Shown here: positions 16,906 through 26,055 of the stretch, in pieces
Layout: the number at the start of each line of letters is the position of its first letter
How positions within the stretch are numbered: position 1 is the first letter of the stretch
Origin: Lachnospiraceae bacterium
Lineage (GTDB): Bacteria; Bacillota; Clostridia; Lachnospirales; Lachnospiraceae
Reading direction: 5' to 3'
Assembly: GCA_017557525.1 (NCBI GenBank)
Contig: JAFYYN010000098.1
Span: forward strand, 1 to 45,312
Length of the DNA: 45,312 nt
Translations under genes and position numbers: made by a program
The notes under the pieces: generated by a model
The model's input: only the letters and a program-made list of their open reading frames with translations
Databases searched by the model: none
What the model was told of the DNA's origin: nothing

Positions 16906-18146
16906 AAGTGAACTTTCAAATTTCCATCGGTGATGATGCAGGCACGTCACCGATGTGTAAGCATGCCTGCGGCATGATACGAACTATGAAAGACAATTTG
17001 AAAATTCGAATTCTCAGGATTACTGTTTTGTTTTCGCTGCTTCTTATTGGAGCAACAGTGGTCCTGTTTTTGTATTCAAAGAAGGAAACATCGGAAGATT
17101 TACGTTCAAAAGAAATAATTGATTGTAACGAGATATCCCGGCTGATAGAAAAAGGGGAATACACTGTAGCTGTAGAAAAGCTGGATGCTTTCAGGGACGG
17201 GATGCAAAGTAATACGCAAAACTCTTCGGCAAGGCTTAACGGCACAGTGATGTGCATACTCACCATCCTATTTATGACGATGGTCTTTTTGTATGTTTAT
17301 ATCAATATCCTTAAGCCATTTGACAAGATGAAGGAGTTTGCCACCGAGATTGCAAAGGGCAATTTCAATGTACCGCTAAATTATGAACGCTCCAACTATT
17401 TCGGTGCTTTTACCTGGGCCTTTGATAGTATGCGTAAGGAGATAGTTCGTTCGCGTGCAGCTGAAAGAGAGGCTATAGAAAATAACAAGACCGTTATCGC
17501 CACATTGTCTCATGATATAAAAACACCTATTGCTTCCATAAGGGCTTATGCCGAAGGTCTGGAGGCAAATCTTGACAAATCCCCTGAAAGGCGTAGGAAG
17601 TACCTTGAAGTCCTTATGAGAAAGTGCGATGAGGTTACTTCACTTACCAATGACCTTTTCCTGCATTCACTGTCTGATATGGGGAAGATAGAGATAAAGC
17701 CCGAGGGGTTTGAACTGGCTTCCTTTATGGAGCAGGCGGTTAGTGAGATTGGAGCTGAAAGAGGAGATGTTTTCTTTAGAAGACCGGATTTTTCTGCGAT
17801 GGTATCGGCTGATAAAAAGAGGTTGACACAGCTTGTGGAAAATTTGATAAACAATTCACGCAAGTATGCAAAGACTGAAATAAATATATATATGACTGAA
17901 GAGGATGGTGCCGTACAAATCCACTTCCGGGACAGGGGAAAAGGAATTCCTGATGAAGACATGCCTTTTATCACCGACAAATTTTACCGTGGAAGGAACT
18001 GCGGGAATGAAAACGGTTCCGGACTGGGACTTTATATTGTAAAATATATCACCGAACAATCGGGCGGAGAACTTGAACTTAAAAACCTTAATCCAGGGTT
18101 GGAAGTGACGGTGACGCTTCCTGCGGTGCCTAAAGCTTCCAATTAA
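16902..18146 (+). CDS. Sensor histidine kinase
   Basis: The 414-residue membrane kinase has two transmembrane segments (about 38-58 and 113-137) around a short extracytoplasmic loop of about 55 residues. A HAMP-like linker, HisKA with His204 in TLSHDIKTPIAS, and HATPase with N box NLINNSRKYA, G1 DRGKGIP and G2 GSGLGLYIVKY follow. The small sensor loop resembles kinases that work with BceAB/MacB-type transporters. I use the TTG at 16902, which overlaps the regulator stop (TTGA) and has GGAG 8 nt upstream. ATG at 16987 (MKDNLK) would remove a 28-residue extension but has no ribosome binding site. Confidence 0.9.
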   Translation: MKVNFQISIGDDAGTSPMCKHACGMIRTMKDNLKIRILRITVLFSLLLIGATVVLFLYSKKETSEDLRSKEIIDCNEISRLIEKGEYTVAVEKLDAFRDGMQSNTQNSSARLNGTVMCILTILFMTMVFLYVYINILKPFDKMKEFATEIAKGNFNVPLNYERSNYFGAFTWAFDSMRKEIVRSRAAEREAIENNKTVIATLSHDIKTPIASIRAYAEGLEANLDKSPERRRKYLEVLMRKCDEVTSLTNDLFLHSLSDMGKIEIKPEGFELASFMEQAVSEIGAERGDVFFRRPDFSAMVSADKKRLTQLVENLINNSRKYAKTEINIYMTEEDGAVQIHFRDRGKGIPDEDMPFITDKFYRGRNCGNENGSGLGLYIVKYITEQSGGELELKNLNPGLEVTVTLPAVPKASN

Positions 18147-18277
18147 GGAGATAGCTTGCATAACACAGACTATCATCGCAATTGATTGATGGGGCGTTAT
18201 AATGGATTTAAAAAAATTATATCTCTTAATTACTTCTTAATAAGTCTCAGTATATCATATGATACGAAGTGACAAGC

Positions 18278-18309
18278 GTTTATCATGCAGGCACGCATGG
18301 CGTATAAAC
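18278..18309. promoter_or_regulatory. Interrupted inverted repeat upstream of the ABC operon, possible regulator site
   Basis: Outer arms GTTTAT/ATAAAC and inner arms CATGC/GCATG lie 30-60 nt upstream of the ATPase start. The 11-mer ATGCAGGCACG at 18285-18295 also occurs at 16936-16946, inside the regulator-kinase junction. It may be a binding site for the response regulator, but no direct evidence links them. Confidence 0.4.
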
Positions 18310-18337
18310 TTTAGTTATCATATTTAGGAGATTCAAA

Positions 18338-19099
18338 ATGAAAAAAGTACTGATTTCTGCAAAAGGCTTAAGCAAAAGCTTTGCACATAACGGAGGACAG
18401 GTTCACATTATATCCAATGCGGATCTGGATATTTACGAGGGAGACTTCACAATCATAATGGGGGCATCAGGTTCCGGAAAATCAACCATGCTTTATGCCC
18501 TTTCGGGAATGGACAGAGCCACGTCGGGCAGGGTGGAGATAGACGGGAAGAATATTACCGAGATGAATGAGCGTGAACTTTCAGCGCTTAGGCATACGAA
18601 ATTCGGATTTGTTTTCCAGCAGATACATCTTGTAAGTAATTTAAGTCTTTTTGAAAATGTGGCCGTACCAGGGTATTTGGACAAATCCCGTCCAGTAAGT
18701 GAGATAAACAGATACGCAGATGAACTATTGGAGAAAATGGGTATATCAAAGATAAAGACACAACTTCCTTCACAGTGTTCGGGTGGGGAGCAGCAGAGAT
18801 GTGCGATAGCAAGAGCTTTGATCAATAAACCCGCACTTGTATTTGCCGACGAACCTACGGGAGCACTTAACAGGCGTAATACAACTGAAGTACTTGACCT
18901 GCTTACAGCTTGTAACAGTGAAGGACAAAGTATTCTTATGGTAACGCATGATATGCGTGCGGCACTCCGTGCTACCAGGATACTTTATCTTGAAGACGGG
19001 AAGATTATCGGCGAGCTTACACTTCCTCCGTATAAGGCAGAAGATGAGAAGAGCCGCGAAAAACAGGTTGGCGCATGGCTTAATTCTATGGAATGGTAG
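18338..19099 (+). CDS. ABC transporter ATP-binding protein (MacB/BceA-like)
   Basis: The 253-residue ATPase has Walker A GASGSGKST at 42-50, Q-loop FVFQQIH, signature CSGGE at 147-151 and Walker B LVFADEPT at 167-174 followed by GALN. The H-loop is MVTHDM. These features place it in the LolD/MacB/BceA group that pairs with FtsX-type permeases. AGGAG lies 7 nt upstream of the ATG. The permease follows after 10 nt. With the upstream two-component pair this forms a sensor-regulator-transporter module of the kind often used against cell-envelope peptides; the actual substrate is unknown. Confidence 0.94.
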   Translation: MKKVLISAKGLSKSFAHNGGQVHIISNADLDIYEGDFTIIMGASGSGKSTMLYALSGMDRATSGRVEIDGKNITEMNERELSALRHTKFGFVFQQIHLVSNLSLFENVAVPGYLDKSRPVSEINRYADELLEKMGISKIKTQLPSQCSGGEQQRCAIARALINKPALVFADEPTGALNRRNTTEVLDLLTACNSEGQSILMVTHDMRAALRATRILYLEDGKIIGELTLPPYKAEDEKSREKQVGAWLNSMEW

Positions 19100-19109
19100 G
19101 AGGTGCGCC

Positions 19110-21494
19110 ATGGATGTATTAGTACTTATAAAGAATAACATCAAATATAAAAAAGGATCATTTACTAGCATAATAATCCTTATGATGATCATCTCACTGT
19201 CCGTTACCGCGATAGTCAGTTTAAAGAAAAATTTCCCGGATTCCATTAGAGCAGCTTATGAACGTGTTTACGATGGGAACATAACCTTAAACATCTGCGA
19301 CAGGTTTTTGACTTCGGATATGGTGAATGAAGTGGCAGAACATCCGCTTGTTAAAAAGGTTGAGGTCCTGAAAGCGTTATCCCCGGATGGTTTCAAGTTT
19401 TCAAATGGGAAAGAGGGAAATAACGGTATCATGATAATGCAGATAAATGAAAGGGTCGACAGGTTCTGGAATGAAGAGGGTTCGGGATTTCTCGAAGAAA
19501 TACCTGATATAGGCAAAGGCGAAGTCTGTCTTCCGAGAGCCTTAGCCGAGGATTCGGGAGTACATATCGGTGATTCCATAACCTTTAGTTTTGGAGAAGA
19601 CTCATATTCATTTGTAATAAGGGGACTTATAGAAGAACCAGTATGTGGCAGTACATTTATCGGATTAAAGGTACCGTTTATCTCAAAAGAGGATTTTGAA
19701 GAACTATATGCAGAAAGAAAGGTTATAGTCGAAAGCAGTCAGGAGCTTTTGTATGACCTCTATGATATAGTTTATATATCTCAGGCGGATGATTCTGATC
19801 TTAGCGACAGCCGCTTTGCAGCAGTGCTTAACAATGACACGGAAATGGGGAGCTTTGCTTCGGGAATCCTTACAAAATCGGAGAGCCTTTACTATCAGGG
19901 GATTATGCCCGATATTACATTAAATATATTTTTGGCGTTTGTAATAATACTTACCGTGATCGTGTTTGTCGTAATGTCAAACAGCATTTCTTCAAGCGTG
20001 GAGCTTAACTATACGGACTTAGGGATCCTTAAGGCGCAGGGTTTTGATGCGAGAAGGCTAAAGCTGGTATTCTTGGGACAGTATATGTTGGCGGAAATTA
20101 TCGGTGTAGTTGTCGGATTCCTTTTAGCCGTACCTTTGGTAACTTACCTTCCAAGAGCATATGAGCCCCTTATAGGGATAAAAATCTATGGAAGTGTGGA
20201 TATACTTTTGAGCGCAGCCATCCTTTTGGGATTGCTGATTCTTTCTGCCGCATTTATAATGCTCATTTCAGAAAAGGTCGGTCGTATTTCACCCATAAGG
20301 GCGGTTTCGAGCGGGCGTTCGGAGGTTTACTTTGACAGTAGGCTGAATGTCCCCGTTAGGGGCAGATTCCTTTCTGCAGGTATTGCACTAAGACAGTTCA
20401 CATCAGGTAAAAAAAGATATCTGGCTTCTATCGCCATAGCATCTCTGATAGTTTTCTTCCTGCTTACGACTACAGGCATGACTGATGCCACCACATCGGA
20501 TAATGCCCAGCGGGCCATGGGTGCAACTTCTGAAAATGTGGCCATAGCTGTACCTGTTGAATACAGTCCTGAAAATACGGAATATGTAAATAAACAGTTT
20601 GAACTTACGGAATGCGTTATAAGGGAGTATTCGGACTATACGGAACGCTACAGGCTGGCTACAAAGTACATGCTCCTTGACGGTCAGAATGTAGCCTGCA
20701 GGATAAGCGAGGATGATGAGGGCTTTGTGATAACCAAGGGAAGGGTTCCTCGTTATGATAATGAGATCGTCGTAGGACAGCTGTTCGCCGAAGATATGGG
20801 ATATAAGATAGGTGACAAGCTTAAGGTTGCATATCGCGGGAAGGAAGGCGAATTTATAGTCACTGGATTCTGCGCAGGACTTATTGATACAGGAAGGTTT
20901 TTCGGTATGACCGGGGATGGCGCAAGGACCCTGATAGATGATTTTTCGGTACACTGGGCAGGCTATAAGATTAAAAATCCAGACCCGGATGTGCTTGATC
21001 AGATAGAAGAGAGGTTAAAAAGGGAGCTACCGGAGGATTGTTCGGTGGATATATATGAGCCCGGAACTTCAAGTGACGTATTTAAGCAGATGGCGGCAGC
21101 CATAAAAGCCGTAATCTACATAATATCGATATTTTTTGCACTGGTAGTTGTATCCATGGTATGTACTAAGACATTTGTCCGGGAAAAGACGGATATAGGT
21201 ATATATAAAGCCCTCGGTTTTACTTCAGCAAACTTAAGGATGCAATTTGCGATGAGATTCCTGATAATAGCATTTTTCGGAATTATTATCGGGACAACTC
21301 TCAGCCTTGCTTTTTCGGAACAATTACTGTCATATCTGCTTAGAAGCATGGGAATAGTGAACTTCGTTATCGACTATCGCTTTATCACGGTATTCCTGCC
21401 AGTTGTAGCTGTAGCGTTAAGTTATTTCTGCTTCGCGTACATGGTCGCAGGAAAAGTAAAGAAGGTTGAAGTAAGGAACCTGATAACAGAATGA
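19110..21494 (+). CDS. FtsX-type ABC transporter permease
   Basis: The 794-residue permease has an N-terminal transmembrane segment (about 20-38), a large extracytoplasmic domain, and three segments near 270-420 forming the first FtsX domain. A second single segment (about 440-455), another extracytoplasmic domain and three C-terminal segments follow. The cytoplasmic motif ELNYTDLGILKAQGF and its counterpart KTDIGIYKALGF mark the two FtsX cores. ATG at 19110 has AGGAGGT directly upstream; the frame stays open to 18948 inside the ATPase gene, which I reject. The duplicated architecture matches MacB/BceB-like or lipoprotein-release permeases. Confidence 0.92.
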   Translation: MDVLVLIKNNIKYKKGSFTSIIILMMIISLSVTAIVSLKKNFPDSIRAAYERVYDGNITLNICDRFLTSDMVNEVAEHPLVKKVEVLKALSPDGFKFSNGKEGNNGIMIMQINERVDRFWNEEGSGFLEEIPDIGKGEVCLPRALAEDSGVHIGDSITFSFGEDSYSFVIRGLIEEPVCGSTFIGLKVPFISKEDFEELYAERKVIVESSQELLYDLYDIVYISQADDSDLSDSRFAAVLNNDTEMGSFASGILTKSESLYYQGIMPDITLNIFLAFVIILTVIVFVVMSNSISSSVELNYTDLGILKAQGFDARRLKLVFLGQYMLAEIIGVVVGFLLAVPLVTYLPRAYEPLIGIKIYGSVDILLSAAILLGLLILSAAFIMLISEKVGRISPIRAVSSGRSEVYFDSRLNVPVRGRFLSAGIALRQFTSGKKRYLASIAIASLIVFFLLTTTGMTDATTSDNAQRAMGATSENVAIAVPVEYSPENTEYVNKQFELTECVIREYSDYTERYRLATKYMLLDGQNVACRISEDDEGFVITKGRVPRYDNEIVVGQLFAEDMGYKIGDKLKVAYRGKEGEFIVTGFCAGLIDTGRFFGMTGDGARTLIDDFSVHWAGYKIKNPDPDVLDQIEERLKRELPEDCSVDIYEPGTSSDVFKQMAAAIKAVIYIISIFFALVVVSMVCTKTFVREKTDIGIYKALGFTSANLRMQFAMRFLIIAFFGIIIGTTLSLAFSEQLLSYLLRSMGIVNFVIDYRFITVFLPVVAVALSYFCFAYMVAGKVKKVEVRNLITE

Positions 21495-21531
21495 AAATAT
21501 TACAACTGTAAATATAATGTATCCAAAGATT

Positions 21532-21564
21532 AAAGACCTGCAGCAAAAAGCAGGTCTTTGTTTA
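21532..21564 (+). terminator. Rho-independent terminator after the permease
   Basis: AAAGACCTGC (21532-21541) and GCAGGTCTTT (21550-21559) form a perfect 10-bp stem with an 8-nt loop, followed by GTTTAT. Confidence 0.8.
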
Positions 21565-21594
21565 TATCTTTGATGATATAAGCACATTTTTTGC

Positions 21595-21623
21595 TTGACT
21601 CATCCCTTAGGGCAGGGTTTATT
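21595..21623 (+). promoter_or_regulatory. Promoter of the split ABC exporter
   Basis: TTGACT (21595-21600), a 17-nt spacer and TTTATT (21618-21623). It sits between a terminator and the first exporter gene and argues that coding does not begin before 21673. Confidence 0.5.
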
Positions 21624-21672
21624 CTTGTTTCATAAGAAAATATTTTTAGTTTTTACCGGAAGGGAAAATTAT

Positions 21673-22581
21673 ATGCGGATATTAGGATTACTGGTACGGA
21701 GAAACAGGTTACACGTGGCAGGAGCAGTGGGGACGGCTATGCTGTCAAATATCTCACAGATGATATATATGGTATATATCGGGGAGCTTGTAAACAGGAT
21801 AGAAAGCAGGGAACCGATCACAGCTAAACTGGTAATTATACTTGTATGTTTTTTGATAAGTAATGCGGTAACGGTTTACGTGAAACACTATTTTGGAAGA
21901 TATGCCGCGGAAAAAATGGCACATACTTTAAGAATGGGGTATATCGGTAATTTGTTGAAATATAGAAAAAATACGGATACCGGTGCGGTCATGTCGCAGG
22001 TACAGAATGAACTGTCCCATGCGGATGAATATCTTTCGAATACTTTCTTTGATATTACCGATCTGCTGCTCACAGGGGTGCTTGTGTTCTTCTTCCTGTT
22101 GTTTCAAAATGTAGTGCTTACTCTCGTGATATTTATCCCTACGGTATTGATACTGCTGTATGTTAAGTGGTCAAGCAGGAGACTGTCCGGCATCGTGTTA
22201 AAAGCTCTCGATGCAAAAGAAAAAATGAACAGGGTATCTTACAGCTTGGTGCATGCATTCCCGGCAGTAAAGGTATATAACGGGGATGAGATGTGTATCG
22301 GCACATACGAAAAAAGCTTAAACAGCTGGGGAGAGCAAGAAGCAGACATGGAGAGGCTCAACGCATTATACAATTCCCTTTCAGGTGTGCTCTCCAGGGT
22401 ACCGCTGCTTCTGCTGCTTACAGTCGGAGGATATATGGTGCTGAAAGGAAACGTTATGCTTGGTACTTTGATAATATTCTTAAATATGCAGAACACTCTG
22501 AAACAGACTATCATGAACCTGCCAAGCTGGATATCGGGTTTTAAGGTGTTTATTACAAATCTTGACAAGATACAAAATTAA
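21673..22581 (+). CDS. ABC exporter transmembrane subunit lacking an ATPase domain (first half)
   Basis: The 302-residue protein matches the type-1 exporter (ABC_membrane) fold: hydrophobic segments near residues 15-35, 57-75, 130-150, 153-172 and 240-275, with the cytoplasmic stretch FGRYAAEKMAHTLR. It ends at FITNLDKIQN, exactly where the linker to the nucleotide-binding domain usually begins. The ATPase is encoded by the next gene instead. ATG at 21673 has GGAAGGGA upstream; a longer frame from 21595 overlaps the promoter. The substrate is unknown; a MerR regulator three genes later suggests drug or toxic-compound export. Confidence 0.86.
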   Translation: MRILGLLVRRNRLHVAGAVGTAMLSNISQMIYMVYIGELVNRIESREPITAKLVIILVCFLISNAVTVYVKHYFGRYAAEKMAHTLRMGYIGNLLKYRKNTDTGAVMSQVQNELSHADEYLSNTFFDITDLLLTGVLVFFFLLFQNVVLTLVIFIPTVLILLYVKWSSRRLSGIVLKALDAKEKMNRVSYSLVHAFPAVKVYNGDEMCIGTYEKSLNSWGEQEADMERLNALYNSLSGVLSRVPLLLLLTVGGYMVLKGNVMLGTLIIFLNMQNTLKQTIMNLPSWISGFKVFITNLDKIQN

Positions 22582-22591
22582 GAGGTGTGAA

Positions 22592-23221
22592 ATGATCGAA
22601 TTAAAAGAAGTTACATTTTCATATGACAATAAGCAGATAATCAGCAACCTTACCCTGAGCATTAAAAAGGGAGCAAAGGTCGGGATAATGGGAGAAAGCG
22701 GATGTGGTAAAAGCACGCTTTTAAGACTTATGGCAGGACTATATCGAGCTGATCATGGGACGATTTCGGTGGATGGTGAAAGCGACCCTGAAAAGATAAG
22801 CAGGAAGGTATCTGTAGTCATGCAGTCACCGATGCTTTTGCCTTTATCCATATATGATAATATCACTATGGGACATAATTATTCTAAAGAGCAGTTGGAA
22901 AAGGTTATTAAAATGGCCAGACTTTCAAGCTGGGTGGACACTCTGCCGGACGGGATACAGACGTATATCGGAGACAGGGCGGATGAACTGTCGGGAGGAC
23001 AGGCACAGCGTATAGCTATAGCGAGGGCGATGTGCAAGGACTCGGAGGTGCTTTTGCTGGACGAACCGGCATCGGCTCTTGACAGTGAGAATACGAAGTC
23101 TGTTCTGGATGCGATCATGGAATATGCTATAGATAAAACCGTAGTGCATGTGACGCATCAGCTTAAACATCTGGAAGGTTATGACAGGATATATGTACTA
23201 AAAGACGGGGTCCTCATATGA
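22592..23221 (+). CDS. ABC exporter ATP-binding subunit (stand-alone NBD)
   Basis: The 209-residue protein is only a nucleotide-binding domain: Walker A GESGCGKST (34-42), Q-loop VVMQSP, signature LSGGQ (133-137), Walker B VLLLDEP (153-159) and H-loop His189. The sequence type is that of exporter NBDs (IELKEVTFSYDN opening), which are normally fused to a transmembrane domain. ATG at 22592 has GAGGTG upstream. Its stop overlaps the start of the next gene (ATGA). It probably serves both flanking transmembrane subunits as a homodimer. Confidence 0.92.
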   Translation: MIELKEVTFSYDNKQIISNLTLSIKKGAKVGIMGESGCGKSTLLRLMAGLYRADHGTISVDGESDPEKISRKVSVVMQSPMLLPLSIYDNITMGHNYSKEQLEKVIKMARLSSWVDTLPDGIQTYIGDRADELSGGQAQRIAIARAMCKDSEVLLLDEPASALDSENTKSVLDAIMEYAIDKTVVHVTHQLKHLEGYDRIYVLKDGVLI

Positions 23222-24171
23222 ATAAAAAAGTGATAAGGATATTAAAAGAAACAGGCATGATGAAAGACTTCATCTTAATGATGATACTGCGTGCACCGTT
23301 TGACTTTTTGAATGCGGTGCTTGCATCAAATATGCTGGAATCTTTCATACGTCTTGTGGAAAGAAAGGAAGAAGGAGAGCTTTTTCCGAATTTTGGAATA
23401 TTTCTGCTATTTACAGTATTGTTGTTCGGATACAATATGTTTGTCTGGGCAGTGGTATCAATGAAGATAAATATCAGGTTTATTAAAAAACTCAGGATGA
23501 GGGTATATAAGTCGCTATTGTCTCGTACCCAGCAGGAGATGGAGAAACTGTCAGCAGGGGATTGGATTAGCAGACTGAACAGTGACATAGATAAAACGGA
23601 TCTCTACCTTGTAGGACCGATAAATTTCATGCATATGGTGATAGCTGTAGTAAATATGAGCATGTCAGCGATAGTACTGTTTATCTTAAACCGTACAATG
23701 CTTTTGGTGTCACTTGCTGTCATGTTTCCGTTCTTTTTCTTGAGCAGTGTCGTGGTCATAAGGAAAATACCTGTGTTTAAGAAAAGATCCAGGGAACATT
23801 ATGCGAGGTTCACCAACTGGATGGAGCCGGTGGTCAACTCCTCGGAGGCTATAAGAATATTTGAAGGTGAAGAACTGGTTATGAAAAAGGCTGAGGAAGA
23901 AAGCCTTGAGATCATGAAAAACAATATGAAAGCACATAAAAGGACGGCGCTTGCTGCCGGGGTAAATACATTTTCAGGAATATCCGGATATCTCTTGCTT
24001 TTATTCCTGGGAAATAGTATGATGGGTAGTGAGATAGAAGATGTTGCCAGGATGTTCAAGATCACACAGTATCGTGGGGAAATGATGAAGAGTGTGATGA
24101 TGGTAAACAGTTGTATCGGGCGTATGAAAACAAATCTGCCGGGTGCAGAGAGAGTTGAAGAAGTATTGTGA
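23218..24171 (+). CDS. ABC exporter transmembrane subunit lacking an ATPase domain (second half)
   Basis: The 317-residue protein has the six-helix exporter fold, with segments around 18-35, 60-82, 135-155, 158-178 and 245-265 and the intracellular stretch LSAGDWISRLNSDIDKTD typical of ABC_membrane domains. It ends at LPGAERVEEVL, the usual start of the NBD linker, and no ATPase follows. It is translationally coupled to the NBD gene (4-nt overlap). The two TM subunits are only distantly similar to each other, which fits a heterodimer. Confidence 0.86.
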   Translation: MNKKVIRILKETGMMKDFILMMILRAPFDFLNAVLASNMLESFIRLVERKEEGELFPNFGIFLLFTVLLFGYNMFVWAVVSMKINIRFIKKLRMRVYKSLLSRTQQEMEKLSAGDWISRLNSDIDKTDLYLVGPINFMHMVIAVVNMSMSAIVLFILNRTMLLVSLAVMFPFFFLSSVVVIRKIPVFKKRSREHYARFTNWMEPVVNSSEAIRIFEGEELVMKKAEEESLEIMKNNMKAHKRTALAAGVNTFSGISGYLLLLFLGNSMMGSEIEDVARMFKITQYRGEMMKSVMMVNSCIGRMKTNLPGAERVEEVL

Positions 24172-24182
24172 TAAATTATAAA

Positions 24183-24195
24183 GGGACAATGTCCC
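24183..24195. promoter_or_regulatory. Palindrome upstream of merR, possible operator
   Basis: GGGACAATGTCCC is a perfect 6+6 palindrome 17 nt before the MerR start. It also lies between the exporter stop and a TATAAT (24206-24211) that abuts the ATG. A MerR-type protein could bind here, but I see no good -35 element. Confidence 0.35.
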
Positions 24196-24211
24196 GATAT
24201 AGGGGTATAAT

Positions 24212-24694
24212 ATGGAGAAAGATTCAGACTTTCAACTTCTTAAAATAGGAGAACTGGCTGCGATATCCGGAGTATCGATAAAGGCACTCCGTGTATATGA
24301 AAAAAAGAAAGTGATAATACCGGTTGAAGTGGATAAAGAGACCGGATACAGATATTATTCCGCAGATCAGCTGAAACAGATCGAAGCTCTGCTCGAGCTT
24401 CAGGATATGGGCTTTTCGTTAAATGAGATCTCTAAACTTCTTTCCGGAAACTGCAGCAAAGATGAGATGCATGAAATGTTTGAGATGAAGGAAGAAAAGT
24501 TAAGAGAGATTATCTGGAAAACAGAATCAAAGATCAATGAGCTTAATGAACTTAAAGTCAAAATGACGGAAGGAAAAGAAGCTGATAAGATGAAAGAAAT
24601 GACGGATGAGGAAAGAGCCTGGTATCTGGCTAAACTCATCAAGGTCAGCGAAGAAAACGTGCGCCAGACGCTGAGCGACGTATTGTGGCTTTGA
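24212..24694 (+). CDS. MerR-family transcriptional regulator
   Basis: The 160-residue protein has an N-terminal winged HTH (LKIGELAAISGVSIKALRVYE, about 10-30), the wing motif GYRYYSADQL and a long coiled-coil dimerisation helix (about 75-120). No effector domain or metal-binding cysteines follow the coil, so the inducer is not obvious. It comes directly after the split exporter, as is common for MerR regulators of drug-efflux operons. The gene is complete; GGGG precedes the ATG at an unusual distance. Confidence 0.88.
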   Translation: MEKDSDFQLLKIGELAAISGVSIKALRVYEKKKVIIPVEVDKETGYRYYSADQLKQIEALLELQDMGFSLNEISKLLSGNCSKDEMHEMFEMKEEKLREIIWKTESKINELNELKVKMTEGKEADKMKEMTDEERAWYLAKLIKVSEENVRQTLSDVLWL

Positions 24695-24735
24695 AAAGAA
24701 GAAATGTAGAGGAAAGAATATTGGGGGAGCTTTAA

Positions 24736-25311
24736 GTGAACGAATTTGTGACTCAATGGGGAGTGTGCATACTTCTTTGTGCTATAGGGGTGTTCTTCCT
24801 TGTAATGACCTATGGGGCCATGATCAAAGGGAGGAGTGGGGTTCCCTGTATGGGTGGTCTATGCATACTGTTGGGATTCCTACTGTCGCCAGTAAAGTGG
24901 CTTGCCTTTTTATGCCTTATCGACTATGGGATATGGTATCTGCCTTATTTGGTCTTTTCCGAGCAAATTAAGGGGAAAAAGGTAGCGAAGAAAATGGCTA
25001 AGTGTTATGATAATGGGGTAGCTGATCCGACAATGACGGATGTTAGAAGGATACTTATAGTGAGGATACCGGAGCTGAATGAGGAACTGCAGCATTATTA
25101 TGTAAGCAACGGGTGTTATCCTTTACGAATCCCCAAGATATATTTTCAAATACAGGAAAAGAAGGACGGAAGGAAACTGCTTTTGCTTGAAAATATCAAG
25201 AGTGAGGTCAGGGTTCTGAATTTTACTGAGGATAAGCTAAAACTCGGTTGTTTTGAAAAGAAGGGAAAGAAATATAATGTAGAGCTGGAAGTCAGGGATA
25301 TAGAACAATGA
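24736..25311 (+). CDS. Membrane protein of unknown function
   Basis: The 191-residue protein starts with two or three hydrophobic segments (about 9-28, 36-52, 55-75). A soluble, basic C-terminal domain follows, with EELQHYYVSNGCYPLRIPK and alternating strands. I do not recognise a family. The start is GTG at 24736 with GGGGGAG about 6 nt upstream. Its stop overlaps the ATG of the PHP gene (ATGA), so the two are translated together, but no shared function is evident. Confidence 0.65.
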   Translation: MNEFVTQWGVCILLCAIGVFFLVMTYGAMIKGRSGVPCMGGLCILLGFLLSPVKWLAFLCLIDYGIWYLPYLVFSEQIKGKKVAKKMAKCYDNGVADPTMTDVRRILIVRIPELNEELQHYYVSNGCYPLRIPKIYFQIQEKKDGRKLLLLENIKSEVRVLNFTEDKLKLGCFEKKGKKYNVELEVRDIEQ

Positions 25312-26039
25312 GGGAAAATATAGTGATTGAAGTAGGTAGAAATGATTTATTCCACATACATAGTTTCAGATGCAGGCATGCGGAAAACATCCCTGACAGA
25401 TCATATATAGAAAAGGCTATAGATCTTGGTGCCAAAACCATATGGTTTACAGATCACGCACCGTTTCCGGGGGATCCTTTCAAAAGAGAGCATAGGATGA
25501 TTTACAATGAGTTGCCGGAGTATACAGAAACGCTTAGTGCGCTTAAGAAAGAATATAGCGACACGATAGATATACATATCGGCCTTGAAACAGAGTTTTT
25601 TCCTAAGTATGACCAGATGGGATACTATAAGGAGTTAAGAAGCAATCCGGAAATTGAGATGCTGCTCCTTGGACAGCACATGTCAGAGCTACCCGAAGGA
25701 GGGTATTCCTACGACTGGGATAAGGAAAAGCTGGTGGAATTGGAATATAAAGTACTTGGAGAGGCTATTCTGGAAGGAATCGAGAGCGGGTACTTTGATG
25801 CAGTTGCGCATCCCGACAGGATATTCCGCCGCCGTAAGATATGGGACAGTAATACAGAAGAGATGGCCAAGCGCATAGTATATGCGGCACAGAAGTATGG
25901 TTTGCCTCTGGAAAAGAACGAATCTTCGAAAAAAGAAGAAAATTACTACCGGGAAGAATTTTGGCAGATAGCTGACGGAAAAGTGAAAACCATACGAGGG
26001 CTTGATGTACATTTTTTAAAAGATTTGATCCTTTTATGA
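25308..26039 (+). CDS. PHP-domain metal-dependent phosphoesterase (histidinol-phosphatase-like)
   Basis: The 243-residue protein carries the PHP metal motifs in order: HIHSFRCRH (His16, His18), FTDHAPFP (His50), GLETEFFP (Glu), LGQHM, AHPDRIF and a final GLDVH. The pattern and length are closest to the HisK-type histidinol-phosphate phosphatases, but no histidine-biosynthesis gene is nearby, so the substrate is open. It is coupled to the upstream membrane protein gene by a 4-nt overlap. Confidence 0.86.
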   Translation: MRENIVIEVGRNDLFHIHSFRCRHAENIPDRSYIEKAIDLGAKTIWFTDHAPFPGDPFKREHRMIYNELPEYTETLSALKKEYSDTIDIHIGLETEFFPKYDQMGYYKELRSNPEIEMLLLGQHMSELPEGGYSYDWDKEKLVELEYKVLGEAILEGIESGYFDAVAHPDRIFRRRKIWDSNTEEMAKRIVYAAQKYGLPLEKNESSKKEENYYREEFWQIADGKVKTIRGLDVHFLKDLILL

Positions 26040-26055
26040 TTTTTGGGGTGGTAAA

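Noticed and set aside
24206-24214. Leaderless merR transcript from TATAAT abutting the ATG
   Set aside because: A -10 box at this position would start RNA inside the coding region, and there is no -35 at a suitable distance. It is probably coincidental.
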